37,137 nucleotides of DNA, taken from positions 1-37,137 of the forward strand of contig JADGPK010000022.1 in the NCBI GenBank assembly GCA_017882445.1, read 5' to 3'. The DNA comes from Solirubrobacteraceae bacterium. GTDB taxonomy: Bacteria; Actinomycetota; Thermoleophilia; Solirubrobacterales; Solirubrobacteraceae. This document shows, piece after piece, positions 23,567-30,563 of the stretch. The notes beneath the pieces were generated by a model, which was not told the origin of the DNA, ran no database searches, and saw only the letters and a list, made by a program, of their open reading frames with translations. A program made the translations under genes and the position numbers. Each line of letters opens with the position of its first letter. Position 1 is the stretch's first letter.

Positions 23567-24559
23567 GTGGCGAGCACCGGCACAGACACCCTGCAAGCGG
23601 ACTACGACACGCTCGTGCACGGCTGCGGGCTGCTCGACCGCTCAGAGCGGGGCAAGCTCGCCCTGAGCGGATCCGGGGCGGTCGAGTTCCTCAACGGCCA
23701 GGTCACAAACGAGCTGATGACCCTGCGGCCGGGCGAGGGCCTCTACGCGGCGTTCCTCACCCACAAGGGCAAGATGTTGGGCGACCTGCGCGTGCTCGCC
23801 GTCGGCGAGGACGCGGTCGGACCCACGTCTGAGCTCGAACCGCCGTCGGAGCTCCTGCTCGACACGGAGCGCTCGACGCTTCAGGCGCTCTTCGACATGA
23901 TCAGCCGCTTCAAGGTCGGCTATGAGGTCGAGCTGCACAAGCGCACGCTCGAGTGCGGGCTGCTGTCGCTGATCGGCCCCGAGGCCGATCGAATAGCGCG
24001 CGCCGAGCTGCTCGCAGGAGCCGAGCACGCGCACGGGGCCGTTGAGATCGGAGGCCTTCGCGCGCGGGCGGTTCGCACCGACGTGGGCGTGGATCTCCTC
24101 TGCGACGCCGAGCACACCGAGCGGCTTCTCGACGAGCTGGGAGGGCGCGGTGCGGTGCGCGTCTGCGAGCAGGCCGCGGAATGCCTGCGGATCGAGCATG
24201 GTCGCCCGCGCTACGGGCTGGACCTCGATGACTCGGTCATCCCCCAGGAGGCGGGCCTGAACGAGCGCGCGGTCAGCTTCACCAAGGGCTGCTACGTCGG
24301 CCAGGAGACGGTCGCGCGCCTTTACTACAAGGGCAAGCCCAATCGCCATCTGCGCGGGCTTCGGCTGTCCGAGCCGGCCGGCACGGGTGATGAGCTGCGA
24401 CTGGGAGACCGCCCCGTGGGGCGGGTGGGCAGCAGCGCGATCTCGCCAACGCTCGGCCCGATCGCCCTCGCGCTGGTGCGCAGGGAGGCAGCGCCCGGCA
24501 CGACGGTGACGGTCGGTGACGCCGGCGCGAGCGCCGAGGTGCTCGAGCTGCCGTTCTGA
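23567..24559 (+). CDS. YgfZ/GcvT-like folate-binding protein
   Basis: The product is 330 aa from GTG 23567. It has the aminomethyltransferase-like fold: FLNGQVTNELMTLRPGEGLYAAFLTHKGKML near the start and the hallmark KGCYVGQETVARLYYKGK, the YgfZ signature (K-G-C-Y-x-G-Q-E) whose Cys is required in characterised members. YgfZ supports repair or assembly of certain iron-sulfur enzymes with tetrahydrofolate. A link to the radical SAM protein FbiC nearby is possible but not shown. TATTCT ends seven bases before GTG, indicating a leaderless mRNA; a longer in-frame start would overlap the divergent gene. Confidence 0.88.
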   Translation: MASTGTDTLQADYDTLVHGCGLLDRSERGKLALSGSGAVEFLNGQVTNELMTLRPGEGLYAAFLTHKGKMLGDLRVLAVGEDAVGPTSELEPPSELLLDTERSTLQALFDMISRFKVGYEVELHKRTLECGLLSLIGPEADRIARAELLAGAEHAHGAVEIGGLRARAVRTDVGVDLLCDAEHTERLLDELGGRGAVRVCEQAAECLRIEHGRPRYGLDLDDSVIPQEAGLNERAVSFTKGCYVGQETVARLYYKGKPNRHLRGLRLSEPAGTGDELRLGDRPVGRVGSSAISPTLGPIALALVRREAAPGTTVTVGDAGASAEVLELPF

Positions 24560-24596
24560 GCCGGTCGAGCGCTCCCGCGGCGGGGAAGCTAGGACA

Positions 24597-24782
24597 CTAG
24601 GAGGCGGGGGGCGGGTCCAGGGGGCGGCGACCCTCGAGGTGCTTGCGGATCGCCGCCTCATGCGCCTTGACCGCGTCGGGATGCGGCGGCGTGTCGAACG
24701 TGCTGCTCGCGTTCGGCCCCTTCAGCGGAACCTTCGTCGGCTCCAAGTCCCCTGCACCCTTGAACGGCTCGTGTTCATTCAT
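24597..24782 (-). CDS. Small hypothetical protein, 61 aa
   Basis: The product is 61 aa from ATG 24782 (MNEHEPFKGAGDLEPTKVPL). It is highly polar and Pro-rich, ending EGRRPLDPPPAS, with no membrane segment or known motif. The ATG overlaps the stop of the upstream DUF3467 gene within ATGAATGA, and AAGGTG lies upstream inside that gene, so translational coupling supports it as real. Function is unknown; pairing with DUF3467 suggests a joint role. Confidence 0.55.
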   Translation of the reverse strand: MNEHEPFKGAGDLEPTKVPLKGPNASSTFDTPPHPDAVKAHEAAIRKHLEGRRPLDPPPAS

Positions 24783-25089
24783 CGCGTTCACCTTCAGGCG
24801 GAATACCAGACTCCTCAATGTACGCCTGCCACTGCTCGCCGAGAAGGTCCAGCAGCTGACTGGCGAGCAGAGGTGAGAACGAGACGCGCGAGACGACCAT
24901 GCCCTGCTGCCCCTGCGGTCCGATGCGCATGAAGTCGAGCGTGAACTCGTGCGGTGTTCGTGCGATGGCCGCCGCGTTGGCCCACCTGCCGGCGAACTCC
25001 TCCGGCGGCATCATGATGGTGGGGCCCGGATCGGCTGGGATCTCCTCGGACTCGTCGGGCTGCTCTGACTCGTGCTCTGACTCGGCCAC
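24775..25089 (-). CDS. DUF3467 domain protein
   Basis: The product is about 104 aa from GTG 25089 (VAESEHESEQPDE). It has an acidic N-terminus, then the DUF3467 core: FAGRWANAAAIARTPHEFTLDFMRI, RVSFSPLLASQLLDLLGEQWQAY. The family is small, widespread and uncharacterised. TAGGCT (minus strand, 25105-25100) precedes the GTG by ten bases. An alternative GTG at 25131 would place its start inside the 20-bp palindrome, which is less likely. It is divergent from marR across that palindrome and coupled to a 61-aa gene downstream. Confidence 0.75.
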   Translation of the reverse strand: MAESEHESEQPDESEEIPADPGPTIMMPPEEFAGRWANAAAIARTPHEFTLDFMRIGPQGQQGMVVSRVSFSPLLASQLLDLLGEQWQAYIEESGIPPEGERDE

Positions 25090-25115
25090 CAGGCTGCTGA
25101 GCCTATCGCGATGGC

Positions 25116-25135
25116 GTGTGTGATGTGTCACACAC
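25116..25135. promoter_or_regulatory. 20-bp palindrome, candidate MarR operator
   Basis: GTGTGTGA (25116-25123) and TCACACAC (25128-25135) form a perfect 8+8 inverted repeat around TGTG. It lies 21 bases upstream of the marR -10 element and 10 bases upstream of the DUF3467 -10, so a bound dimer would cover the -35 region of both. Length and symmetry suit a MarR dimer. Confidence 0.65.
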
Positions 25136-25156
25136 AGACAACCATTGCGCTGGGCA

Positions 25157-25162
25157 TATGGT
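25157..25162 (+). promoter_or_regulatory. -10 element of marR
   Basis: TATGGT ends seven bases before ATG 25170, with no Shine-Dalgarno sequence between, predicting a leaderless marR-MFS transcript. Confidence 0.5.
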
Positions 25163-25169
25163 TGCGCTC

Positions 25170-25733
25170 ATGCAAGCAACTACCGAAGCGATCCCCTCCC
25201 AGGTCGATGCGAGCACCTCATACGGCCAAGCGCCCCCCTCTGAGGCCGTCGCGAGCACCTCTGAGCGCACGGCGCTGACGCGCGACATGTACGCGCTGGC
25301 GAGCTACCTGATGCGGACGGCCAACCTTCACACCTTCAACGCGATCGCCGAGCTGGACCTCTCGTTCACGCAGATCAAGGCGCTGTGCGCGCTCGAGAGA
25401 GACGGCGAGGGGCGCTCGGTGAAGGCGCTCGCGGACTCGCTCGGGGCGTCCCTGCCGGCGATGAGCCGCGCGGTGGACGGCCTGTACGAGCGCGGCCTGG
25501 TGAGACGGGAGGAGGACCGGGAGGACCGGCGCATGAAGCGTGTCCGACTGACGAGCGCCGGGCAGCGGGTGCCCCAGGCGCTCGACGAGGCCCGGCTGTC
25601 GGCGCTCTCGGAGCTGATCGGCTCGCTGCTCGACGAGGAGTCGCTCGCGCTCGAAGGGGCCCTGCGGCTGATCCTCGATCGGCGCGCGGAGATCGCGGCC
25701 TACAGGCCGGCCCTGGACCGAGACGCGATATGA
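25170..25733 (+). CDS. MarR-family transcriptional regulator
   Basis: The product is 187 aa from ATG 25170. The first ~35 residues are a Ser/Ala-rich extension. The winged helix follows, with LSFTQIKALCALERDGEGRSVKALADSLGASLPAMSRAVDGLYERGLVRREEDREDRRMKRVRLTSAG (shown here only as landmarks: recognition helix around SLPAMSRAVDGLYERG, wing around EDREDRRMKRVRLT). The Asp-Arg-Arg wing is diagnostic. Its stop overlaps the start of the DHA2-type efflux gene (ATGA), so it probably senses a compound and controls its own operon through the adjacent 20-bp palindrome. Confidence 0.92.
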   Translation: MQATTEAIPSQVDASTSYGQAPPSEAVASTSERTALTRDMYALASYLMRTANLHTFNAIAELDLSFTQIKALCALERDGEGRSVKALADSLGASLPAMSRAVDGLYERGLVRREEDREDRRMKRVRLTSAGQRVPQALDEARLSALSELIGSLLDEESLALEGALRLILDRRAEIAAYRPALDRDAI

Positions 25734-27349
25734 GCGCGAGGATCCGCTCGCTGCAGATGAACGACGAGAACCGCCGCTGGTGGGCTCTGGGCGCGATGTG
25801 CTTCGCCCTGTTCATGGTGATGCTCGACAACACGGTGGTCAACGTCGCGCTGCCTTCCATCCAGCGCGGCCTGCACGCCTCCACGGCGTCGCTGGAGTGG
25901 ACCGTCAACGCGTACACGCTCTCCTTCGCCGTCCTGCTCGTCACCGGCGGACGCCTCGGAGACCTCTTCGGCAGGCGCAAGGTCTTCCTCGCGGGGGTGA
26001 TCGTGTTCGCGGGCGCGAGCGGTGCGATCGGCTTCTCGCCGAGCGACACGTGGCTGGTGGCCTGGCGAGCCGTTCAGGGCGTCGGCTCGGCCTTGATGAT
26101 GCCCGCAACGCTCTCGATCATCACCAACGCGTTCCCGGCCGCCGAGCGCGGCAAGGCGATCGGCACCTGGGCGGGTGTCTCGGCGTTGGCCCTCGCGATC
26201 GGGCCGGTCGTCGGCGGCCTGCTCGTGCAGGACGTCAGCTGGCAGTCGATCTTCTTCCTGAACCTCCCCGTCGCGGTCGGCGCGGTCCTCGTGACGCTGT
26301 TCGCCGTGCGCGAGTCGCGCGATGAGACCGTCGCGCAGAGGATCGACGTGCCCGGCGTGATCGCCCTGACGATCGGCCTTGCCGCGCTCGTGCTCGCCCT
26401 GGTCGAGGGCAACGAATGGCACTGGGGCTCCACACGTGAGCTTCTCCTGTTCGCCGTCGCCGTCGTCGGGCTGGCCGGCTTCGCGGTCATCGAGCGCCGC
26501 CGGCCCGCTCCGATGGTCGACTTCAGCTTCTTCGCATCGCGCACCTTCCTGGGCGCGAACATCGTCGCGTTCATCGTCAGCTTCGCGATGCTCGCGATGT
26601 TCTTCTTCATGGCGTTGTACATGCAGAACGTCCTGCACTACACGCCTCTGCAGGCGGGAGTTCGCTTCCTGCCCTCGACCGTGATGATCGTGCTGATCGC
26701 ACCCATCGCGGGACGTCTGGCCGATCGCATCGGCCCGCGGCCGCTGATCACGGTTGGCCTGGTGGGCGTGTCGGGATCGTTGCTCTGGCAGTCGCAGCTG
26801 ACGGTCTCGAGCCGCTATGGAGCGCTGCTCCCGGGCTTCGTTCTGCTGGGGATCGGCATGGCGATCGTGATGTCGCCGATGAGCATGGCGGCGATGAACT
26901 CCGTCGAGCAGACCAAGGCGGGCGTCGCCTCGGGCATCCTCTCGATGAGCCGCATGGTCGGCGGAACGTTCGGCGTGGCGGTGCTCGGAGCGATGGTCGC
27001 GACGCTCGGACGCTCGAAGATCGATGAGTTGCTGCCCGCGCTGCCGGACGCCGCGCGCGCCCGCCTGGCCGGGGGCCTTGGCTCGGGTGGCGTCCTGCAC
27101 GGGGTACCGCCGCAGATCGTGGACGCCGGCCAGCGGGCCTTCGTCTATGCCCTTCAGTACGGGCTTCGGCTGGGGTCCGCCGTGGCGCTGCTCGGCGCGC
27201 TGCTCGCGTGGACCCTGATCGGCCGGCGCACAGGGGCGACGGCGGCGACCGCGGCGACCGGGCCGGCGCAGAGCTCGGAGGCCCCACCGGACGCATCGCC
27301 CGCGCCGAGCGCGGGTCGCGGCCGAGCGCACGAGACGCTCCAGGTCTGA
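25730..27349 (+). CDS. MFS drug efflux transporter, DHA2 (EmrB/QacA-like) 14-TM family
   Basis: The 539-aa membrane protein has the family motifs in order: LDNTVVNVALPSIQ in TM1 (motif D1), GGRLGDLFGRRKVF in the first loop (motif A), and ALAIGPVVGGLLVQ in TM5 (motif C, antiporter signature). Fourteen hydrophobic segments can be counted roughly, followed by an Ala/Pro-rich cytosolic tail (GATAATAATGPAQSSEAPP). It should export hydrophobic compounds against protons. ATG 25730 overlaps the marR stop. A 14-bp tandem duplication spans its stop codon and a GC hairpin follows, likely ending the operon. Confidence 0.92.
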   Translation: MSARIRSLQMNDENRRWWALGAMCFALFMVMLDNTVVNVALPSIQRGLHASTASLEWTVNAYTLSFAVLLVTGGRLGDLFGRRKVFLAGVIVFAGASGAIGFSPSDTWLVAWRAVQGVGSALMMPATLSIITNAFPAAERGKAIGTWAGVSALALAIGPVVGGLLVQDVSWQSIFFLNLPVAVGAVLVTLFAVRESRDETVAQRIDVPGVIALTIGLAALVLALVEGNEWHWGSTRELLLFAVAVVGLAGFAVIERRRPAPMVDFSFFASRTFLGANIVAFIVSFAMLAMFFFMALYMQNVLHYTPLQAGVRFLPSTVMIVLIAPIAGRLADRIGPRPLITVGLVGVSGSLLWQSQLTVSSRYGALLPGFVLLGIGMAIVMSPMSMAAMNSVEQTKAGVASGILSMSRMVGGTFGVAVLGAMVATLGRSKIDELLPALPDAARARLAGGLGSGGVLHGVPPQIVDAGQRAFVYALQYGLRLGSAVALLGALLAWTLIGRRTGATAATAATGPAQSSEAPPDASPAPSAGRGRAHETLQV

Positions 27350-27368
27350 GCCGCCAGGTCTGAGCCGC
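27341..27368 (+). repeat. 14-bp tandem duplication over the MFS stop codon
   Basis: CAGGTCTGAGCCGC occurs twice head to tail (27341-27354 and 27355-27368). The first copy contains the TGA stop of the transporter gene. It looks like a recent slippage duplication. Confidence 0.8.
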
Positions 27369-27369
27369 C

Positions 27370-27386
27370 CGGCGGGACGCCCGCCG
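27370..27386 (+). terminator. GC-rich hairpin after the marR-MFS operon
   Basis: CGGCGGG (27370-27376) pairs with CCCGCCG (27380-27386) around an ACG loop, 21 bases after the transporter stop. There is no T-run, so it is a weak or factor-dependent terminator candidate. Confidence 0.45.
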
Positions 27387-27463
27387 CGGGCGCACGCATG
27401 CACCACGCCGGGGTAGGATTGGGCTCCCCTTCCCTGATCCCGACAGACGAGGTTCCAGAGCAC

Positions 27464-28720
27464 GTGGCAATCGATCTCCAACAAGTCTCCGCCATAGACG
27501 TCGAGCCCGGCGAGCTGCCCAAGACGATGGCCGCGTGGGTGATTCGCGAGGAGCGCTTCGGCGAACCGAAGGACGCCTTCCAGCTCGAGGAGATCGAGGT
27601 GCCCGAGCCGGGCGCCTTCGAGGTGATCGTGCGCGTGATGGCGGCGGGCGTGAACTACAACAACGTGTGGGCCGCCCTGGGCAAGCCCGTGTCGGTGATG
27701 CGCTACGGCGACCACCCCGAGTTCGGCCATCACATCGGCGGCTCTGACGCGTCGGGCATCGTGTGGAAGATCGGCGCGGGTGTCACGCGCTGGAAGCCGG
27801 GCGACGAGGTCGTGGTGCACTGCAACCAGGCGTCCTACGAGGACCCCGAGGTTCACGGCCTGGACCCCATGGCCGCGCCCTCACAGAAGATCTGGGGCTA
27901 TGAGACGACGTGGGGCTCCTTCGCGCAGTTCACCAAAGTGCAGGCCCAGCAGCTGCTCCCCAAGCCCGCGGCGCTCACCTGGGAGGAGTCGGCCTCCTAC
28001 GGCCTCGTCTACTTCACGGCGTACCGCATGCTGATGACCCGCTGCAAGCTCCAGGCCGGGGGCAAGGTCCTGATCTGGGGAGCCGCCGGCGGTCTGGGCG
28101 TGTTCGCCACCCAGCTGTGCGCGGCCGCCGGAGCCCACTGCGTCGGCGTCGTCTCATCGCCAGAGAAGGGCGAGCTGGTCAAGCGGCTTGGAGCGGTCGA
28201 CTTCATCGACCGCGGCGAGTTCGCGGGCATGATGCGCACCGGGAAGGAGTCCGACGAGGAGGAGAAGGAACGCTTCGGCGTCTCGCGGGCATTCGCCAAG
28301 CGCGTCAAGGAGATCCTGGGAGACTCGCCCGACATCGTCTTCGAGCACGTCGGCCAGGCGACGTTCCCGACATCCGTGTTCACGGTCAAGCCGTTCGGCA
28401 AGGTCGTCATCTGCGCGGGCACCACCGGCTTCAACCTCGACTTCGACGTCCGCTACCTGTGGATGAAGCAGAAGGAGATCCTCGGCTCCCACTTCGCGAA
28501 CGCGTACGAGTGCACGAAGGCCAACGAGCTGATCGAGAGCGGCCAGATCCGTCCGGTCCTGTGGCGCACGCTCGGCTTCGAGGGCGTCGCGGAGGCCCAC
28601 CAGCTGATGCTGGAAAACAAGCATCTCGGCAAGATCTCGATCCTCGTCGGAGCCGACTCGGAGGGCAAGGGCAAGACCGCCGAGGGCCCCGGAGCGATCC
28701 ACGCCGAGGTCGGCGCCTGA
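27464..28720 (+). CDS. ccr: Crotonyl-CoA carboxylase/reductase
   Basis: The 418-aa medium-chain dehydrogenase/reductase carboxylates crotonyl-CoA with CO2 and NADPH to ethylmalonyl-CoA. Family-specific segments: VNYNNVW (64-69 region), HHIGGSDASGIVWKIG, IWGYETTWGSFAQF, WGAAGGLGVFATQL (cofactor loop), VFEHVGQATFPTSVF, ICAGTTGFNLDFDVRYLWM and GSHFAN. CO2-pocket positions described for this family appear as Asn in NYNN, Glu147 and His343; the neighbouring aromatic is Tyr146, where Phe is found in Streptomyces-type enzymes. GTG 27464 has GAGG 11 bases upstream; TAGGAT at 27414-27419 may be the -10. An ATG at 27398 would overlap that promoter. A 122-aa gene overlaps its stop by one base. Confidence 0.93.
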   Translation: MAIDLQQVSAIDVEPGELPKTMAAWVIREERFGEPKDAFQLEEIEVPEPGAFEVIVRVMAAGVNYNNVWAALGKPVSVMRYGDHPEFGHHIGGSDASGIVWKIGAGVTRWKPGDEVVVHCNQASYEDPEVHGLDPMAAPSQKIWGYETTWGSFAQFTKVQAQQLLPKPAALTWEESASYGLVYFTAYRMLMTRCKLQAGGKVLIWGAAGGLGVFATQLCAAAGAHCVGVVSSPEKGELVKRLGAVDFIDRGEFAGMMRTGKESDEEEKERFGVSRAFAKRVKEILGDSPDIVFEHVGQATFPTSVFTVKPFGKVVICAGTTGFNLDFDVRYLWMKQKEILGSHFANAYECTKANELIESGQIRPVLWRTLGFEGVAEAHQLMLENKHLGKISILVGADSEGKGKTAEGPGAIHAEVGA

Positions 28721-29088
28721 TGGCCGGCACGGTGATCGTGCCGTGGTACGCCACGGGCTTCCGCGCGGACGCCTTCGAGAAGGACCTCGGCGAGGTGGCC
28801 GCGACGGCTCTTCGCTACGGCGCCAGCTCATACGCCGTCTACCGCTCCCGCGACGACCGCTACAAGTTCCAGCAGCTCGCCGCCTTCGAGGACTACCTCG
28901 AATGGGAACGCTTCTGGGACGGGCCCGAGATGGTCTACTTCAGGGCCGCCCACGCCAGCTGGTACCAGGTGCCCCTGCTGTACGGCTGGTGGGACCTGAG
29001 CGCCGCTGGCGCCGTCGTCGGCGAGCCCGTGGCCAGCGGCGGCAACGGCCACGGCAACGGCGGGCGTAGCGGCGACATCGTCCAGTAG
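28720..29088 (+). CDS. Small protein cotranslated with Ccr, possible dimeric alpha/beta-barrel (ABM-like)
   Basis: The product is 122 aa; its ATG overlaps the ccr stop (TGATG), so the two are translated together. I cannot name the family. The pattern VIVPWYATGFRADAFEKDL, SSYAVYRSRDDRYKFQQLAAF, YLEWERFWDGPEM and VPLLYGWWDL resembles antibiotic-biosynthesis-monooxygenase-like ferredoxin folds: beta strand, long helix, beta hairpin, FxxxExWxxF-like segment. The last ~25 residues are a Gly/Asn/His-rich tail (GGNGHGNGGRSG). A role linked to Ccr, such as accessory or stress protection, is inferred only from coupling. Confidence 0.7.
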   Translation: MAGTVIVPWYATGFRADAFEKDLGEVAATALRYGASSYAVYRSRDDRYKFQQLAAFEDYLEWERFWDGPEMVYFRAAHASWYQVPLLYGWWDLSAAGAVVGEPVASGGNGHGNGGRSGDIVQ

Positions 29089-29172
29089 CGATAGGCCGAG
29101 AGGTCGAACCCCAAGCCGGGTGAGGGACTCCCGGGCTCGGCCGATGGATCCTTTCAGAGTCTCGAGCAGTCC

Positions 29173-29213
29173 GTAAGGTTAGTGCGCTATCCTTACAAAA
29201 CTCTCTGGAGTTT
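29173..29213. promoter_or_regulatory. Two inverted repeats in the Fic gene control region
   Basis: The first repeat pairs GTAAGGTTAG (29173-29182) with CTATCCTTAC (29187-29196) around TGCG, with one mismatch over 24 bp; it has the size of a dimeric operator and holds a TATCCT hexamer. The second, AAACTC (29198-29203) and GAGTTT (29208-29213) around TCTG, sits just before the GAAAGGA ribosome-binding site and could form an RNA hairpin. The Fic protein has a C-terminal winged-helix region, so autoregulation is possible. Confidence 0.6.
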
Positions 29214-29225
29214 GAAAGGAACACG

Positions 29226-30437
29226 ACGTCCCCTCCCACACAGGCGCTGCGCCCCACCGGCCACCTCGAGGAGCGCTTCTGGCCGCTCGACGAGAGCGTA
29301 CCGTCGTGGGGTCGGCAAGGCGGCGCCTATCGCGTCTTCCTGCCCGATCGGATCGCGGAGCGCGAGTTTCCCCTCGAAGGCGCTGCCGTCGCCTCGGTGA
29401 CGGATGCGACGAAGGCACTTAGTCACCTCAACAGCACGCAACCCGCGCTCTCCACGCTGGGGGCGCTGGCGCGCAACCTCCTGCGCTCAGAGAGTGCGGC
29501 GTCATCGCGCATCGAGGGGGTCAAGATCTCCCACCGGCGCCTGGCCCGTGCCTCCTACGCCCGCGCCGGCGGACGGCGCGGCGACAACCGCGCCGCCGAA
29601 GTGCTCGGCAATGTGGAAGCGATGGAACGTGCGATCGAAATCGGAGGACGAGCTGACCCGTTCACGGTCGCCGACATCGTCGACATCCACCGCACGCTGC
29701 TTCGCTTCACCGACGACCGCGAAATCGCCGGCGTCATCCGCACCAAGCAGAACTGGATCGGCGGCAACGACCATCACCCGATCGGCGCTACGTACGTCCC
29801 GCCGCCCCCCGAGCTGGTCCCGGCTCTGCTCGAAGATCTAGCCCAGTTCATCGGCCGAACCAACATCGCCGCCGTCGCGCAGGCCGCGATCGTCCATGCT
29901 CAGTTCGAGAACATCCATCCGTTCGCCGACGGCAACGGCCGCACCGGACGCGCATTGATCTACACAGTCCTGCGTCGCCGCCAGGAGATCACCGAGTACA
30001 TACCCCCCATCAGCCTCGTGCTCGCCAGTCAGCCGAAGAGCTACGTCGCCGGGCTGGGCGCCTACAGCTCGGGCGACGTCAGCCGCTGGTGCGAGATGTT
30101 CGCCCAAGCCACGTCTCGCGCGACATACGAGGCCGAGCGCTTGGCCGAGGCGATCGAAGCCCTACAGGCGGACTGGATCGGGCGACTCGGGCGACCCCGA
30201 AAGGATTCCGCTGCCCGCGAACTCATCAGCGCGCTTCCGGCCCAGCCGGTGATCGACGTCCCCGCAGCTCAGCAGCTGACGGGGAAGTCCCATGTAGCAA
30301 TCGGGAATGCAATCCACCAGCTTCAAGCAGCGGGCATCCTCAAGAGCCTCAACGAGCGAAAATGGGGGCAGGTCTGGGAATGCCACGAGCTGCTCTCCCT
30401 CGTCGACCGCTTCGAGAAGAACGTCTCCACGCCCTAG
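29226..30437 (+). CDS. Fic-family protein (AMP-transferase fold) with N-terminal inhibitory motif and C-terminal winged helix
   Basis: In frame from 29226 the product is about 403 aa. The Fic core has HPFADGNGRTGR (catalytic His231). An inhibitory motif SSRIEG (Ser93, Glu97) lies N-terminal to it, which marks a class II, self-inhibited Fic. The C-terminus (PVIDVPAAQQLTGKSHVAIGNAI and following) looks like a winged-helix DNA-binding part. Such proteins AMPylate target proteins. The start is odd: clearly coding Fic-type sequence (HLEERFWPLDESVPSWG, YRVFLPDRIAE) lies upstream of the first canonical in-frame start, GTG 29397, and no ATG, GTG or TTG exists in frame back to the stop at 29121. GAAAGGA at 29214-29220 points to ACG 29226. 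Confidence 0.82.
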   Translation, partial: TSPPTQALRPTGHLEERFWPLDESVPSWGRQGGAYRVFLPDRIAEREFPLEGAAVASVTDATKALSHLNSTQPALSTLGALARNLLRSESAASSRIEGVKISHRRLARASYARAGGRRGDNRAAEVLGNVEAMERAIEIGGRADPFTVADIVDIHRTLLRFTDDREIAGVIRTKQNWIGGNDHHPIGATYVPPPPELVPALLEDLAQFIGRTNIAAVAQAAIVHAQFENIHPFADGNGRTGRALIYTVLRRRQEITEYIPPISLVLASQPKSYVAGLGAYSSGDVSRWCEMFAQATSRATYEAERLAEAIEALQADWIGRLGRPRKDSAARELISALPAQPVIDVPAAQQLTGKSHVAIGNAIHQLQAAGILKSLNERKWGQVWECHELLSLVDRFEKNVSTP

Positions 30438-30463
30438 CAACCGCGCCAATGTGCTGACGCTGG

Positions 30464-30562
30464 GCCGGTGGGCGCATGCGCCCACCGGCGGGGCAGCACA
30501 TGTGCTGCCCCGAGGAGCGCCGCATGCGGCGCTCCACAGGCCGGATCACACGTGACCCGGCC
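30464..30562. repeat. Array of four abutting palindromes between Fic gene and clpS
   Basis: Palindrome 1 is perfect over 26 bp (30464-30489; left half GCCGGTGGGCGCA). Palindrome 2 is perfect over 24 bp (30489-30512; left half CGGGGCAGCACA) and shares one base with the first. Palindrome 3 is perfect over 22 bp (30514-30535; left half GGAGCGCCGCA). Palindrome 4 covers 24 bp (30539-30562), pairing GGCCGG and TCAC with GTGA and CCGGCC, with one mismatched pair and an unpaired centre. The first three share only the central CATG. Their sequences differ, so symmetry itself seems selected. The role is unknown. Confidence 0.85.
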
Positions 30563-30563
30563 C

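Noticed and set aside
25119-25132. CRP/Vfr-like site TGTGA...TCACA
   Set aside because: The spacer is four bases rather than six, and the symmetric repeat extends beyond the CRP core; a MarR operator next to marR is simpler.
25385-25729. In-frame upstream extension of the MFS gene
   Set aside because: It overlaps the marR coding sequence in another frame; the ATG at 25730 in an ATGA overlap gives a normal DHA2 N-terminus.
25700-27856. A 718-codon open frame on the minus strand opposite the MFS and ccr genes
   Set aside because: Its translation is Arg/His/Gly/Asp-rich with no family resemblance; it is the complement of genes with clear motifs and results from high GC third positions.
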